A stretch of DNA of 64,000 nucleotides, from assembly GCA_944990035.1 (NCBI GenBank), contig CALYLX010000040.1, positions 496,001-560,000 on the forward strand, given 5' to 3'. Origin of the DNA: Clitopilus passeckerianus. Its lineage: Eukaryota > Basidiomycota > Agaricomycetes > Agaricales > Entolomataceae. Position 1 is the first letter of the stretch. Each line of letters opens with the position of its first letter. This document shows positions 44,681 to 57,855 of this stretch, one piece after another. Position numbers and translations under genes: made by a program. Below the pieces are notes generated by a model. The model had not been told where the DNA came from and ran no database searches. It saw only the letters and a list, made by a program, of their open reading frames with translations.

Positions 44681-44929
44681 GGAGGGGGAGAGGGAGAGGG
44701 AGAGGAGAGATTTATGCATTGGTCGGTCATCGGTCATCACTCTGATTTTCTGGCGCAAGGATCGAACGAGAGGGGGAGAACTCAAAGAAGTGTTTAGGCA
44801 TATGATACAATACTCCTGGGCATCCACCTGGCAGGTGTTATTGATTACTTACTGATTACTCGAAGCAGTCGCTTTCTACGTTCTTGGTTTCTCTGTTTCA
44901 AGTTGTATACCCTTTCTCTTCTCTCACCG

Positions 44930-47900
44930 TCAGTCAATCATTTCCCCCGTTCGTGATGCCCTCTCTTGGCCCTCTCCCCACCTTTCAATCCAATAATTAT
45001 CCAATGATGGTTCGAGTAAGGACAGTTGCCCTTTTAGTGTCCCGCCTGTTTGGTTGAATATCGGGATGGCGCAGTAGGTCTTTAATGACCCCTTGTCCAT
45101 CATTGTAAGCGGCCCAAAACAGCGGGGTCCATCCATCACTATCTGCGAGGTTGATGTCCGAGTCGACGCCTCATGGTTGAGCAAGAGTCCCACCACTCCT
45201 TTATGGCCTCTCCCGACTGCATGGCTTAATGGTGTCCATCCGTCTTTGTCCGCCAAATTGACGTCGATGCCCTCGTGGTTGAGCAAAAGTCCCACCACTC
45301 CTTCATGGCCATCTTCAGCTGCATGGCTTAATGGTGTCCCTCCATCGGATTCCGCCAAATTGACGTTGATGCCCTTGTGGTTGAGCAAGAGTCCTACCAC
45401 TCCTTCACGGCCACTTCCGGCTGCATGGCTTAATGGTGTCCTTCCATTGGCGTCCGCCAAATTGACGTCGATGCCCTCGCGGTTGAGCAAGAGTCCCACC
45501 ACTCCTTCATGTCCATTAACAGCTGCCCATATCAATGGTGTCCATCCGTCGCATTCCGCCAAATTGACGTCGATGCCCTTGTGGTTGAGCAAGAGTCCTA
45601 CTACTTCTTTATGTCCTCTTCCGACTGCATGGCTTAATGGTGTCCATCCATTTTTGCCTGCCAAATTGACGTCAATCCCCTTGTGGTTGAGCAAGAGTCC
45701 CACTACTCCTACATGGCCCCTTCCGACTGCATGGCTTAACGGCGTCCTTCCATGATTGTCCGCCAAATTGACGTCGATGCCCTTGTGGGCGAGCAAGAGT
45801 CCCACCACTCTTTCGTGGCCATTCCGAGCTGCCCAGATCAATGGTGTCCATCCATCGGATTCCGCCAAATTGACGTTGATGCCCTCGTGGTTGAGCAAGA
45901 GTCCTACCACTCCTTCATGGCCACTTCCGGCTGCATGGCTCAATGGCGTCCTTCCGTTGGCATCTCCTCCGTTGACATGGCCAACTGGGTGCATTCCTTG
46001 TGCATCCTCTACAGGGAGGCCTGAGCAGCCTAACATTGCTTCAAGGCACGCTATCCTGCCCATGCGCGCAGCATAGATCAGAAATGTTCTACTTTCACCT
46101 GTCAGGGGAACCTCTTCACGAGCGCAAAGAAGATTTTGTACTATGGCAATTCGATTATAGTGTATTGCCAGGTACACAGGAGATATAGCGGTGGTTGAAG
46201 GTCGATCGTAGAACAAAGTGAGCACGTGTACACAGCACATATGGACGGCTATATTGCTGCTTGTCAAGAATGTGTCAACGTCTTCCAAAGCCTGCTCAGC
46301 CTGCCCGTGAAGCGCCAAGTTCTGGACTGCATAATCATAGAATGGAATGATATGTGATACTGAACCCCACGTGGATTCTTGCAATGTGTCGATGCATAGT
46401 GAGAGGGAAACATAGGCAAGGCATGTCCTGAATATTGATTCTTCCGCATGGGGGAAGTACTTGGATTGGATGTGAAGGTTGTCGAAGAAGTCTTGGGCAG
46501 TGAAATCTGAGAGAACAGATGATCAGTGTGAAATCCAGCTAGCACAGTGCCGAGGACGTACGGACAAAAATAACACTCTCGTCTCGAACAATGACCAGGC
46601 CAGCACACGGAGAGGTGATTGTTGACATGGAAGTAACATGATCCTCGATATCCTCCAACCCGGGCTGGGCGGCCAATGCGTGCTGCACCTCTCTAACAGA
46701 TAATCGCCGCTTTGCGCGGGAAACCAACGTCAAGGTCATCATGGCGAGTTCCCTGTGCGATTCGGGATATGTCTTGATGCGTTGAAGGACACGTTCATAC
46801 GTAGCGTCGATTCCTTTGGGAAGATTAACTAGAGCTTTCCTGAGGCTGCCCCGATTGTGTTGTTCTGTGAGTGTATTCATGTGGAGCTCGGCCATGAGAA
46901 ACCTACCGATAATTGGTGTTCAGTGAGAGCGAAACAATTATCTGGTAGAATAAGACTCCCACCTTCCTCCTGCAGCCTCCTTCACCTTTTCTACGATTTC
47001 TGTTGACAACTCGGCCGAAATATCGAAGCGAAATCCTGCCGTCCCAATCCTGCTCTCAAGATATGTTTTCATATCTTCACCATCTGCAACAATCTCCTCT
47101 CGGCTTGCCCCGAACTCCTCGAATAACACGTCCATCCCATCTAAAAACCGCGACGTGACAAGTAGCTTGACCGCGTTTCCCAAGGAGGCAAGTGTTTTGA
47201 GGAGTTTGCGAATGTCGTCACTGTTATAGTTCTCTAGGTACTCGTCAAGCGCATCAAGTACGATATAGTAACAGCCAAATTGTTGGCAGGTCTGGTACAG
47301 AGCAGCGTGAAGATCACTGGCCGGGGGCCGCGGGTGGTCGTTTTGGTTGGCCTCATAAAAGGCCGCAAGATTTGAGGAGGCGCCGTTGCCTTGATATGCT
47401 TCGTATAACTGCCTCGACAAGCTTTCTAGAACGGCCGTCGCACTCTGTTGTCCTTGAAGCTTATAGTTGAAGTAGGCGAATCCGACGGCTACGGTTTCGG
47501 AGCGATATTGGCGTAGGTAATCGACCACAAGTGAGCTAAGGGAGAACAAGGAAATTAGCGCAAGTAATCAACCGTGGGTGGCAACGCACGCTATAGTAGT
47601 CTTTCCGACGCCGGCTGAATAGGAACGAGCCCGTTAGGTACAATACTATACCAGGGCGGAGTTCGAGTCCTTACGTATGCCTGGATACCATAAGATACAG
47701 CTATTGGGGGCTGTCTTCCACTTGATGAACGAATCTGAGCGAAGTAGCCATATCCCGGTATTTTTCGCTCGCTTCTTCGTTATATCATGGTGCGTGAGGC
47801 GGTAGTCTGTTGCAGAATACCATTTGGCGACTTTTCTGTGGTGGTCGCCTAAGTTTGCAGGTCATGAGCAAAAGTGAACGAATATTAAAACCTCTCCTTA

Positions 47901-48999
47901 CTTGAATCTGGAAGGAGCAAATACGTCAGCTGTCATGGCGAAGTATTGAAAACCCCGAACTTACAAGTAATCTCCCAATTATCGCCGGCGACACTCTTGA
48001 AGTTTCCGCCGGTTATTACGATTCCACCGCGAGTCTCTAGACCCTCGAGGATCGATTCCTGAACTCCTTCCTGCTCTTGGATGTCGGTACGAGTTTGAGC
48101 AACAGGCGCTTCCTGCTCAGCCACCAACTCGTTCCTTCCAATCCGTTCAGTCTCCGAACCCGCAGTACCCTCGGCTGAGTCTGCGCTCTGAGCGATTGCG
48201 TCGTCTCTGGCAGCTTCATCAGCTTCGCGCTCTTTGTGCCTGGATCCATTCTGAGACAGCTCTTGGTCGGTTGAGGCTGTCGTATGGTCAATTACTGATC
48301 ATGGAGGAAATTTTGATCAACGCTTACTATTGTCCTCCTCGTTCTTGACCATGGGTGCCACTCGAGATCTGAGCGGCAATACCTGTTGCTCTGCATCATA
48401 GAGGGCGGTATCGTCGGTCTGGGATGTCGGCGTATTCTTCACGACGCTTACAATAGTGTCTGTACATGATTTTAGCTTTCAATAATATCGGCCATCAGAT
48501 CTGAATCCGTACCATGACGCCTCAAAGCCTCGAACGATCGCCTCTCCCAGCATGTTAAGAGCACCGCACGAAGCTCTGAGTGTTCCCATAGCAGTTTCGC
48601 GGCATCTCCCTCCTTCAGTTGAGCTCCAAGGCTCGACAGAATCTCAGCGAGAAGCGCAGCTTCGACGATGGATCCAACGTGAGTCGAGAGCGTCTTGTAC
48701 CCGGACCAATTATACTGCAAGAGTAGCAATGCATCTTCTTTAGTTCCTGCGTGATCTTCGCCCTCCTCCTCCATGGTGCCCTCTTCTTGATTCTTGCTGT
48801 ATGCTTCAATCTCCTCACTCAAGGGGCATACGACTGAAGTTGTCGATGCATCTTCTTCGCAGGAGCTGCTAGCAGACGCAGCAAATTGTCTCCCACATTC
48901 CCATAAGAGATAGCCACCAGCTACGAATACCAATGCACCAGTTGGGAGAAGAAGCTTCAAAAGTCGATTCCTGGGGCGGAAACGGCCCAGAAATGACAT
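44930..48999 (-). CDS. NACHT-ankyrin protein, paralogue D (frameshifted C terminus)
   Basis: Same nine-exon plan as C: 48999-48513, 48459-48328, 48294-47965, 47907-47902, 47848-47675, 47614-47590, 47535-46963, 46902-46562 and 46506 onward. MSFLGRF starts the protein; residues about 16-32 (LLPTGALVFVAGGYLLW) form the membrane segment. NACHT motifs are PGVGKTTIA, VLDALDE and LLVTSR. About eight highly similar ankyrin repeats follow. Near 45160 the frame shifts by one base inside a repeat. The frame homologous to C ends at a stop at 44997-44999, and the shifted frame runs to 44930. The tail present in C is lost, so the protein is shortened or the gene is decaying. Confidence 0.8.
45150..45990 (-). 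repeat. 102-bp ankyrin-coding tandem repeats, gene D
   Basis: Units read GVVGLLLNHKGIDVNLAE followed by variable residues and GWTPLSHAVGRGHK. The backbone is nearly constant, while residues just before GWTPL and in the following helix vary. Confidence 0.8.
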
Positions 49000-50026
49000 C
49001 GACGACGCCTAGAGCAAGCGTGCAAAGCGTCTTCTCCGGGTGATAAGAGTGAGAAGTGGGGATATAGTTGGTTGGACGGAAGCAAGGTGTCAAGATGGGC
49101 TGTGTTGAGTTGGCTGGCATCAAGGAATCCGCACATCATCATCATTAATGGTTGTATTGCGAGGTTTAAATACGAGTATATAATAAGGCATGTGCATGTA
49201 GTTAACAATACACAATACCTGCGAAGCCGATGAACCAGACATGACTCTGAACTTGTTGGAGTGAGCTTGATATTCGAAGGTGGTATGGAGGTGGAAGGAA
49301 TAATCCTCTCAGGATAACCAGGACGAATCACAGCACGTGTTACGAGGATGGAGGTTAGCCGCGCTGAGTCCTTACCGGTACCACTCTCTCCTCGATTTCG
49401 TTACATTGTTTGTACCTATTGATTTTGAGCTTTCTACGAGTTTTGATTGGTTTAGAAAACTCTTGATTACCATAAAGAGAACATAAGCCAGTCGTGAGAG
49501 ATTACCTTGAATTATGTAAAATTTATTGCTTGACGTCAGCCCCACCATACGGAGATATCTCTGGCTCTTCCATTTTGTTGCAATGAGTTACGCCCTACCT
49601 AACTTACTACGCTATCGACGAGTCTCGTCGTTTTCTTAAAAGGTGTCTCTTTAAATGCGCCGACGCGCGTCGAAGAGACGCGCCATCGATGGTGGAAAGT
49701 CTGAGTGCGGATAAGGCTGTTGTGGCTCGAGCTGCTGCCCTTCAGTCTGACTGCCTGAAGTGATGCAACACATCACTGTGCAAGTCGGCGTGAGTCCTGA
49801 GGTAGACGAGGCAATTGCTATGATCTTTCACAACATCTCTTATATTTTACAAACTGTAATTCGACGTGTTTTGACAATCTTTCGTGTTCCGAGGTGGTGG
49901 ATTTTGTGTGCAATAAACATCAAACTTGAATGTGACTCGGATTTTGTGAGAAATGTCATCCGAGTACATGCCAAATTGACGGCGATGCCTCGCACTTGAG
50001 TAAGAGTACCACCAATCCTTCGTGGT
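49000..50026. other. Intergenic region between paralogues D and E
   Basis: Contains the D upstream region, which shares words with the C upstream region (TGAACCAGAC-type at about 34168 and 49230). The remnant of an ankyrin unit from the truncated end of E lies at about 49970-50026. Confidence 0.45.
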
Positions 50027-53000
50027 CTATCCAAAATTGTCCGCCAATTTTAAGTCGATGCCCTTGTGGCTGAGCAGGAGTTTCACCACTCCTTCGTGGC
50101 CATAGTAAGCTGCATGGCTTAATGGTGTTGTTCCTCCGCAGTCTGCCAAGTTGACGTTGGTGCTCTCGTAGTTGAGCAAGAGTGCCACCACCCCTTCATA
50201 ACCTCTTCCAGCTGCACGGCTTAGTGGTGTTCTCCCAAATTTGTCCACCACGTTAAAGTCAATGCCCTTGCAGCTTAGCAAGAGTTTCACCACTCCTTCA
50301 TGGCCCCTTCCAGCCGCACGGCTTAGCGGCGTCCTTCCGAAATTGTCCGCCAAATTTACGTCGATGCCCTCGCAATTGAGCAAGAGTGTCACCACTCCTT
50401 CATGGCCCCTTCCAGCCGCATAGCTTAATGGTGTCCTCCCAAAACTGTCCGCCAATGTGAGGTCGACGTCCCCATGGCTATGGCTGAGCAAGAGTCGCAT
50501 CGCTCCTTCGTGGCCACTTTCAGCTGCATGGCTCAGTGGCGTCCTTCCTTGTTCGTTCGCCAAATTAACCCCGATGCCCTGGTGACTGAGCAGGAGTCTC
50601 ATTACTGCTTCATGGCCGTAGTCAAGTGCATAGCCTAATGGTGTTGTTCCTCCGTGGTCTGCCAAATTGACGTTGATGCTCTCGCAGTTGAGCAAGAGTG
50701 CCACTATTCCTTCGCGGCCATAACAAGCTGCATAGCTTAATGGTGGCCTTCCCTGTTCGTCCGCCAGATTGACGTTGATCCCCTGTTGGTTGAGCAAGAG
50801 TCTCGCCACTGCTTCATGGCCATCCTGAGCTGCATGGCTTAATGGTGTCCTCCCCCGGCCGTCCGCCAAATTGACGTCGATGCTCTGACAGTTGAGCAAT
50901 AGTGCTACCACTCCTTCATAGCCTCTTCCAGCCGCATGACTTAATGGTGTTCGAGTTCTTCCTCCGTTGCCCGCCGAATTGACGTTAATGCCCTTGTGGT
51001 TGAGTAAGAGTGCCGCTGCCTCCTTATGGCCACGACGACATGCATGCAGCAAAGCCGTCCATCCCTTTCTATCTCCTCCATTAACGCGGCCAACTGGAAG
51101 CGGTCCTCGTGTATCCCATTTACCGGTTTGGATGCCAGGCCGTGTGTCATGTCGTGTCCTAGACCAGTGTAGCATTGCTTCAAGACAAGCTATCCTGCCC
51201 ATTCGAGCAGCGTACTCGAGAGGTGATCTACCCATGGGCGTTCGGGGAATATCCTCAAAGGCGCCAATGGCAAGAAGATTCTTTAATGGGGCAACCCGGT
51301 CGTAGTATATTGCCAAAAAGACAACGGATGTCGTGGGGTCTAGAGGAAAATCTTGACCGGGAAATGAATCTCGTATATGGATGCAACATTGATGGGCCGC
51401 TTTCTTGTAGCTTGACAAGAAAATGTCAAGGTCTTTTGAAGCCCCCTCAGCGTTCCCTTGAGCATGGATCCCTAAGTTTCGGGACGCGTAGTCATAAAAT
51501 GGTATGATATGGGATATTGACCACCACCAAGAACAATCTTGATATGTGCTGGTGCACAGTGGGAGGGATACGTAGGCCAGGCATGTCTTCAGCATCAATT
51601 CTTCTGCGTTGGAGAAGTACTTGGATTGGATGCGAGGATTTTCAAAGAAGTCTTGAGCCGTGAAATCTGGGAGCACTGGAGATCAGCGAGGCATTCACCC
51701 AGCACAGAGTAATGTACTTACGGACAAAGATCAGTTTTTCATCTCGTACAATTACCAGGCCGGCACATAAGGAGGTGATTGTTGACATCGGCGTGACATA
51801 ATCCTCAATGTTTTCACGCCCAGGCTGGGTAGCCAATGCGTGCTGTGCTTCTCTGATAGATAATTGCCGCTTTGCATGGGAAACCAGGGTTAGAGTCATC
51901 ATCGCGAGTTCCCTGTGTGATTCAGGGTATGCCTTGAAGCGATGAAGAACTCTTTCGTATGTGACATCAATGTCGTGTGGAAGATTGGCCAGCGCATTCT
52001 TCAAACTGCCGCGGTTGAGTTGTTCAGCAAGAGTGTTCATGTGGAGTTCGGCCATGAGAAATCTGTTCATGATTCGCGTTAAACAAATATGGAACCAGTA
52101 AAATCGGAATCCTACCTTCCTCCCGAAGCGTCTTTCACCTTCTCTACAATTTCCTGTGAGAATGCATTCGAGATAGGGAAGTCAAACTTTGCGGTATTTA
52201 TTCTGCTCCTTATATATGTGGACATGTCTTCATCGGCGGCAGTAATATCTTCTCTGGTCGCATTGAACTCTCTGAATAGTTCTTCCATACCATCGAGAGT
52301 TCGCGATGTTACAAATAGTTTGATCGCGTTTCCGAGGGAGATAAGCCCACGAAGGAGCTCGCGAAGGTCCTCAATGTTATAGTGTTCCAGATATTCGTCG
52401 AGAGCATCGAGTACGATGTAGTACTTCTGAAAATGATGGGAGGTCTTCGAGAGGGTGGGGTGTAGGTGGGTGGCTGGGGGCCGTGGGTGGTCCTTCTGGT
52501 TGGCCTCGTAAAGGGCCTCCAGATATGACGACGCCCCTGTGTCTTGGTAAACTTCGTACATTTGCCTTGACAGGCATTCAAGGACCGTTGTTGTACTTTG
52601 TTGATCTTGAAGTTTGTAGTTGAAGTAGGCGAATCCGACGGCCACAGTTGGGGACCGATGCTTTCGTAAATAGTCAATCACCAGTGAACTGACAGAGAAA
52701 AATTAAAACGAGCCCCGCTTGATAGATATTCACGGATTAGGAACGCACGCTATGGTTGTCTTCCCAACACCGGCTTGATAGAAATGTATCGGATTAGAAT
52801 TGAACACCGTCATAGAGTTGTATCCTTACGTATGCCTGGACACCATAAAATACGACAGTTGGGCTCATTTTGCCACTTTTTGAACGATTCCGACTCAAGT
52901 AACCATACGCCCGTATTGTCCGCCCGTTTCTTTGATATATCGTGGTGTGTCAGCCGGTAGTCTGTCGTGGAATACCATTTTGCAACTTTCCTGTGGTGGT

Positions 53001-54188
53001 TGCCTGGGGTTTTAGGTCATAAAAACAATCTGCAGATGAGCGAAGCGATCCTTACTTGAATCTAGAAGCCGAATTTACGTGAGATGTCATGGCCAAACAT
53101 TGCAGATCCCGACTTCACTCACAGACAATCTCCCAATTATCCCCTACGATATTCTTGAAGTTCCCGCCATATATCTCAACCCCCTCACACGTCCTCAGCC
53201 GGTCGAATACGGCTGCTTGAGTGTCGTTGCCTCCTCGAGTGTCGCCATGAAACCGTCCAGCAGGTACTTCCGCATTGAACAGTATGGAAGGTACGTCAGC
53301 CCTCTTGGGGTTTTCAGTTGTCGTCGCATCGTTTTCAGGGTCGCCTGGTGGAATAACCGCTCCATCCCTGGTACCTTCTCCCTGCTGCTGCTCCCGCTCT
53401 CCCTCGCTTAGCTGTATGGGTTCTAGAATGTTACCGACCCGGAGTGGCGAGCCATCTTGAGCAGCTACAGCTATGAGGTGGTGAGCCCATAGTTTGTAGG
53501 AACATTCGATCCATACTGACCATCATCTTGTTCACTCTGGATTGCAGTTGCTAAGATGAGATTGGGTTGCGACCTCTCGAGTTCTTCATTGAATTTGGGG
53601 GCTGTATCACCCGCGCATCTGGTTTTACACCATGCCGAATCCTTCACGAGGGTCACAACTGTATCTGGGTATCGCGCTGATCAGCAACGAAATCGATGCT
53701 CAGATTAAGCAGGTGTAAATACCATGACGGCGGAGTAAGTCAAAGCAGCCAATTTTCCAGCATTCTAGAAGAGTGCTTCGCAGGCCAGCATTGGCCGCCA
53801 ACAGGTTTGACGTTTCTTCCTGGTTCATTATAACCCTGATGTTCGATAGAATATGACCAAGAAGCGTAGCTTCATACGATGCCGCAACTGGGGTTGGCAC
53901 CATTGTGTACACATCCCAGTTATACTGCCGGAGTAGAAACCTGTCTTCGCGCGCCTGTGCTACCTCCTGTTCTTGCTCAAGCTCAGTAGCAGATGTTCTC
54001 TTTGCCCGGGCCTGACTTCTCTGTGTGCTAGTGTAGGTTGAGGTTTCTGATCCAACAGCACCTCTGGGACAAGAAATAGTTGCTCGTCGCCTAGTTGGAT
54101 GTTTTCTTTGCTCCCATAGCATGTATCCACCAGCGACAAGCGTCAACGCGGCAGTGGTAGGAAGAAAGTAGGCCGAAAGGCGATTCAT
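50027..54188 (-). CDS. NACHT-ankyrin protein, paralogue E (ankyrin array cut short)
   Basis: Nine exons: 54188-53723, 53664-53521, 53470-53123, 53061-53056, 53003-52830, 52773-52749, 52688-52116, 52062-51722 and 51666-50027. They total 3717 nt (1238 codons plus stop). The N terminus MNRLSAYFLPTTAALTLVAG contains the membrane segment. NACHT motifs are PGVGKTTIA, VLDALDE and LFVTSR. About ten ankyrin units follow with more variation than in C and D. The frame ends at TAG within a unit (LADNFG-stop). Beyond the stop, KDWWYS-like and LLLKCEA-like remnants in other frames show that a further unit existed and was damaged by a small deletion. Confidence 0.82.
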
Positions 54189-57100
54189 CGTATAAAATCA
54201 GCCCGGAAACAGCGTCTACCCTTAGGCGAGAGTCCTAAGCGAATTCGAATGAATTTTCAAGAGGCAATGATAGTGGGTTGGGTGAATGGAAGAAACATCA
54301 ACATATCGATAGTCGGTAGTGTGGGTGCTACATGCTGTTCATCGTACGGGCGCCTGTCATTAGATGGGAGAAGAAAACGTGTTGAAAGCAGGCTGTGCAT
54401 ATCTGGGCGCTTGCTGTGACATTGAGCAAGAGGAAGACCTGTGAGGTCCGCTTATCGTTCACCCATCACACGTAGGCTTTGCACTGTCCCTCTCACTCTC
54501 AGATGCTTAACGTTTGAGATTTGAACTTTGACTGCTCAACAATCCATCTCTACAACCAATAGTGCGCTCATCCAGAATGTAACATGACCTTACCTACCCA
54601 GTTACTGCCGCCGAGGTCGATCTGTGAGGAAACCGTGCATCAGCATCCACCCACACCTGTCCTGTACCCTACGCAGCAGCATCTGCCGATGAATAGTTTC
54701 TGCATCACCGTAAACTGAAGATAGGTTCAAGGTCACATCGAGATCCCCTGGCCCATTCCAACACCAAGTCTCTCATCATCCTTCTTATCTCCTCCGCGAA
54801 GAACCATACTACTGTATACCTTCATTCGCATGCTTTTGAATTCAACAACGTCCAAAATTCAGGTCCAGGTGGGCGCCCAACTTTTCCTCAAAATTTGTAA
54901 CGGACATAGAACGGTATTGCTGGAGGGGGCAGGGGGCAGCCACGGTCAGTTCAACTCTTCTTTGCTGCTTCTCCTTATCTGACGTGTTAAAATGACAAGC
55001 TGCAAACCCAGCTTTAATAACACCCCCGATATCTTGACTACACGTTATTTTGATGGAGTTCGGACGCGCAACGATGAACCTCAAGAGGCATATCCGGCGC
55101 ACGTTCTTTTACCACCTCCAATGAACCACCCATCGAATCTCTCCAACTTGCGCCAGCTCGCGGTCATACCAGCCCTCATGCTTCCATGTCGCCAGAGAGA
55201 CGACGGAAATGCCAACAAAAACCGGCTCAAACCCCTGGCGGCTACGTTTGTGTTCCATAACATGACGACTTGGCGACAGGGTTTTGCCTGCCATTTTACT
55301 GGCATTAAGGCTGAAGTCGTGATTAACATTCGTCTGGTACGTGTTCATCCTCAGAGTTTCCGTCTTTTCATCAATTCCATCGAGCTAACGTATTCACGCC
55401 AGATAATACAAATGTTGATCGGAATTGAGGAGCTCGCTGCTGCCCATGGCGCAGAATTCGTCTACCTCAGCTTCTGGAGCCACAGATTCCCGGCCAGTGG
55501 CTTCAGCCATCTTTTCATCCACCCCTGCAAGACCACTGGCTCGGAACCGACGAGAACAGCACAAAAAGCCCTCGTACACGACTCAATGCACCCGCTGCTC
55601 GACTATCCAGCAACTCACAGGTTGCCAACGCCCGGAAGGAGAAAGGAGAACTACCCGAACTTGTCAATTGAGGGTGTCAACGACTAGGTTCGCAAAGAGT
55701 ACATTCAACGAAGGGCGAGGATCGAAGAAGTGGAGGGATGTCGCAGAAAGAGAAAGGAACGGAGTGGCGGTGGATGGGAGCTCCTAATGAAGGTACTAAC
55801 GTCCTTCCTTGCCTTTATACGATGGTGAACTACAACTAGCAGGTCATACCACCCTCGGAGGCCTGGGCAGGACAGGACCGACGACGTCCCATGGCGAATG
55901 ATATCGATATCACACGAACAGCGGACGAGCCTCTTCTGCCAGTTGCTTTCCCGACGCACAAGTGAAGCCACATTCTGCGTAAATGCGACGGCTTCGTTGG
56001 AGGCTCCAACTTCAAGGCCGACAATCGTGGTCATTGTTATGCATTGGAGCCATTTTTGAATGCTGGGCGGCAGCATGCTTTCTAGTCACCGTCGCAGATA
56101 AATACTGCAAATTGGGCACATATGCGACGTCGGCATTGGCATCCCAGGCGATTTGACGGATAAAATGGATCTGTGGGTTATCCAGGAACTTCAAGTTGTT
56201 TGTGGGCAGGAGGGGTGGATTAGGGTTTGCTAAAGCCTGGGAATATGGAGAGAGGTGGTTGTTGTCAGCACACTACAGGTTATTTTACCTCGTTAGATTG
56301 GGACAGGTGGAAAGCGGCACAGTGGGATGGGTAAAATAAGAAGCGAGAATAGGCGTAGAGGAGCCTGAGTTGAATGACGCAATAATATCACGAATGAACA
56401 TGATCTACAACGGTACTTCTCCAATTCATCAAAACAACCTCTTCCCTTCCTCGTCCTTCTGTATAACATCAACGCTGCTCTTTCTCTCGGTACCGTCAAC
56501 ATACGCGTGAATCCGGACAACGGCGAAAATGCAACGACCGCCACTGAAGAATACGAGGCTGTCATGGTCAGGTCTCTTCTTCCTCTTCGCCGCTGTCCTG
56601 CGACTGACATGTTGTCTTCGTAGATGCGATCAAGGTCTGCAACCAACTGCAAGACCTCAGCTTGATCCTACACTTCCAGTTGCCTTGCATTGCCGCTCAT
56701 TACGTCATCGCACTCGAATTTATTTCTTTCAATCTCGCTCAATCGTCTGACGACGCATAGATGGCCTGCTCACAGGTATCAGAAAAATTCAGTATTTCAT
56801 ATTGTCCGCCATATATGCGCCTTCAAGATCGCCAGGATATCATTACACCTTCCTTCATCCGCTTAGGCTCACATTGACCTTCAACTCCTTTCTGCGAAGT
56901 GGCTTTTTTTTTTGTCTTGAACGTTTAGACTCCCGCGGTATTTCTGCCGCGATGGAGGGCGCCTTTCTCTGCGCAGAGGCGTTCAATATTATCTTTGCCA
57001 TACCTAAGGCAGAACTGCCAAATGCGAGGATTACGTTGGTTCACCCATTCTGCTTTGCCTCTCTTCCACTACCAACGTATTCTGCGGTAGGCTACACAGT

Positions 57101-57855
57101 ATTTCTATCGCGTAACTCAATATCTCTACTATACGCTACTCGAACTCGTCAATGGGTTACCATGCGCCATGAAGAAAGTTCAAAAGTCCTTTTTTGACGT
57201 TCTGCCTCTTCCTCCTGCAAATTACCCTCGGCTCTCAATCTCCCGTTGCCAGGTGAAAATACAAACTGCAATCGCCCAGCGTTCGATACACGGCACCCCC
57301 GTCTCCACGATGGCTACAAAGGGGATGGAATACCGAAGGATGTACAAAGTCGATTCAAGCCATCGGTAGAGCGAATGGACTACTACCTCACATCTGGGCA
57401 AGTGGCGTTGCGCCTTGGTACCGATGTTTATCTGGTACGTCCTCAATATTTTCACTTACTCGGTAGGCGCTGTACTGGGGTATTCATGATAGGCGAAGCA
57501 GCCGTCTACGCCTACGGGAACTAAAAGACTCACTAAAGCTCGGGGTGCAAAACTCTCCTCTCTGCCATTTTAACGTCTGGCTCTGAAGACTTCAACAGGG
57601 ATCGCACCGACCAGCACCTCAGCTTGGAAGATATCCCTGCTACCGTTACAGACTTGATTCGGAAATTACCGAAGGAGAAATTATATTGTATCTAATCTCA
57701 GTAAAGCGTGTGTTTACCCTAAGCTACATAAACAATGCCTCTGGAAATGCGCCCTGCACTATGGCAGTCTTGTATGTTATACTGGAAGTAGGATATTTTT
57801 CGAGTATCCCTTTGTCTTGAAATGATGCCCTATCCCCATGATGAAGTCGGTGTGC
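54189..57855. other. Stretch without a clearly supported gene
   Basis: The longest frame is 54992-55687 on the plus strand (231 codons from ATG). It has no motif, is overlapped by open minus frames, and its reality is doubtful. Minus-strand frames at 55705-56194 (SIQKWLQCITMTTIVGLEVG; NPQIHFIRQIAWDANAD) look somewhat protein-like but could not be joined. 56380-56620 is a diverged duplicate of 37590-37850. Confidence 0.35.

Noticed and set aside
45093..46076. Long plus-strand frames (up to 220 codons) with regular repeats inside gene D, and similar ones at 30320-30815 in gene C and 50241-51305 in gene E.
   Set aside because: They are antisense shadows of the 102-bp ankyrin units; the repeats keep the opposite strand open.
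54992..55687. A 231-codon ATG-started frame as a real gene.
   Set aside because: No motif, ordinary composition, open minus frames over the same bases and no splice context. It is mentioned only in the description of the stretch.
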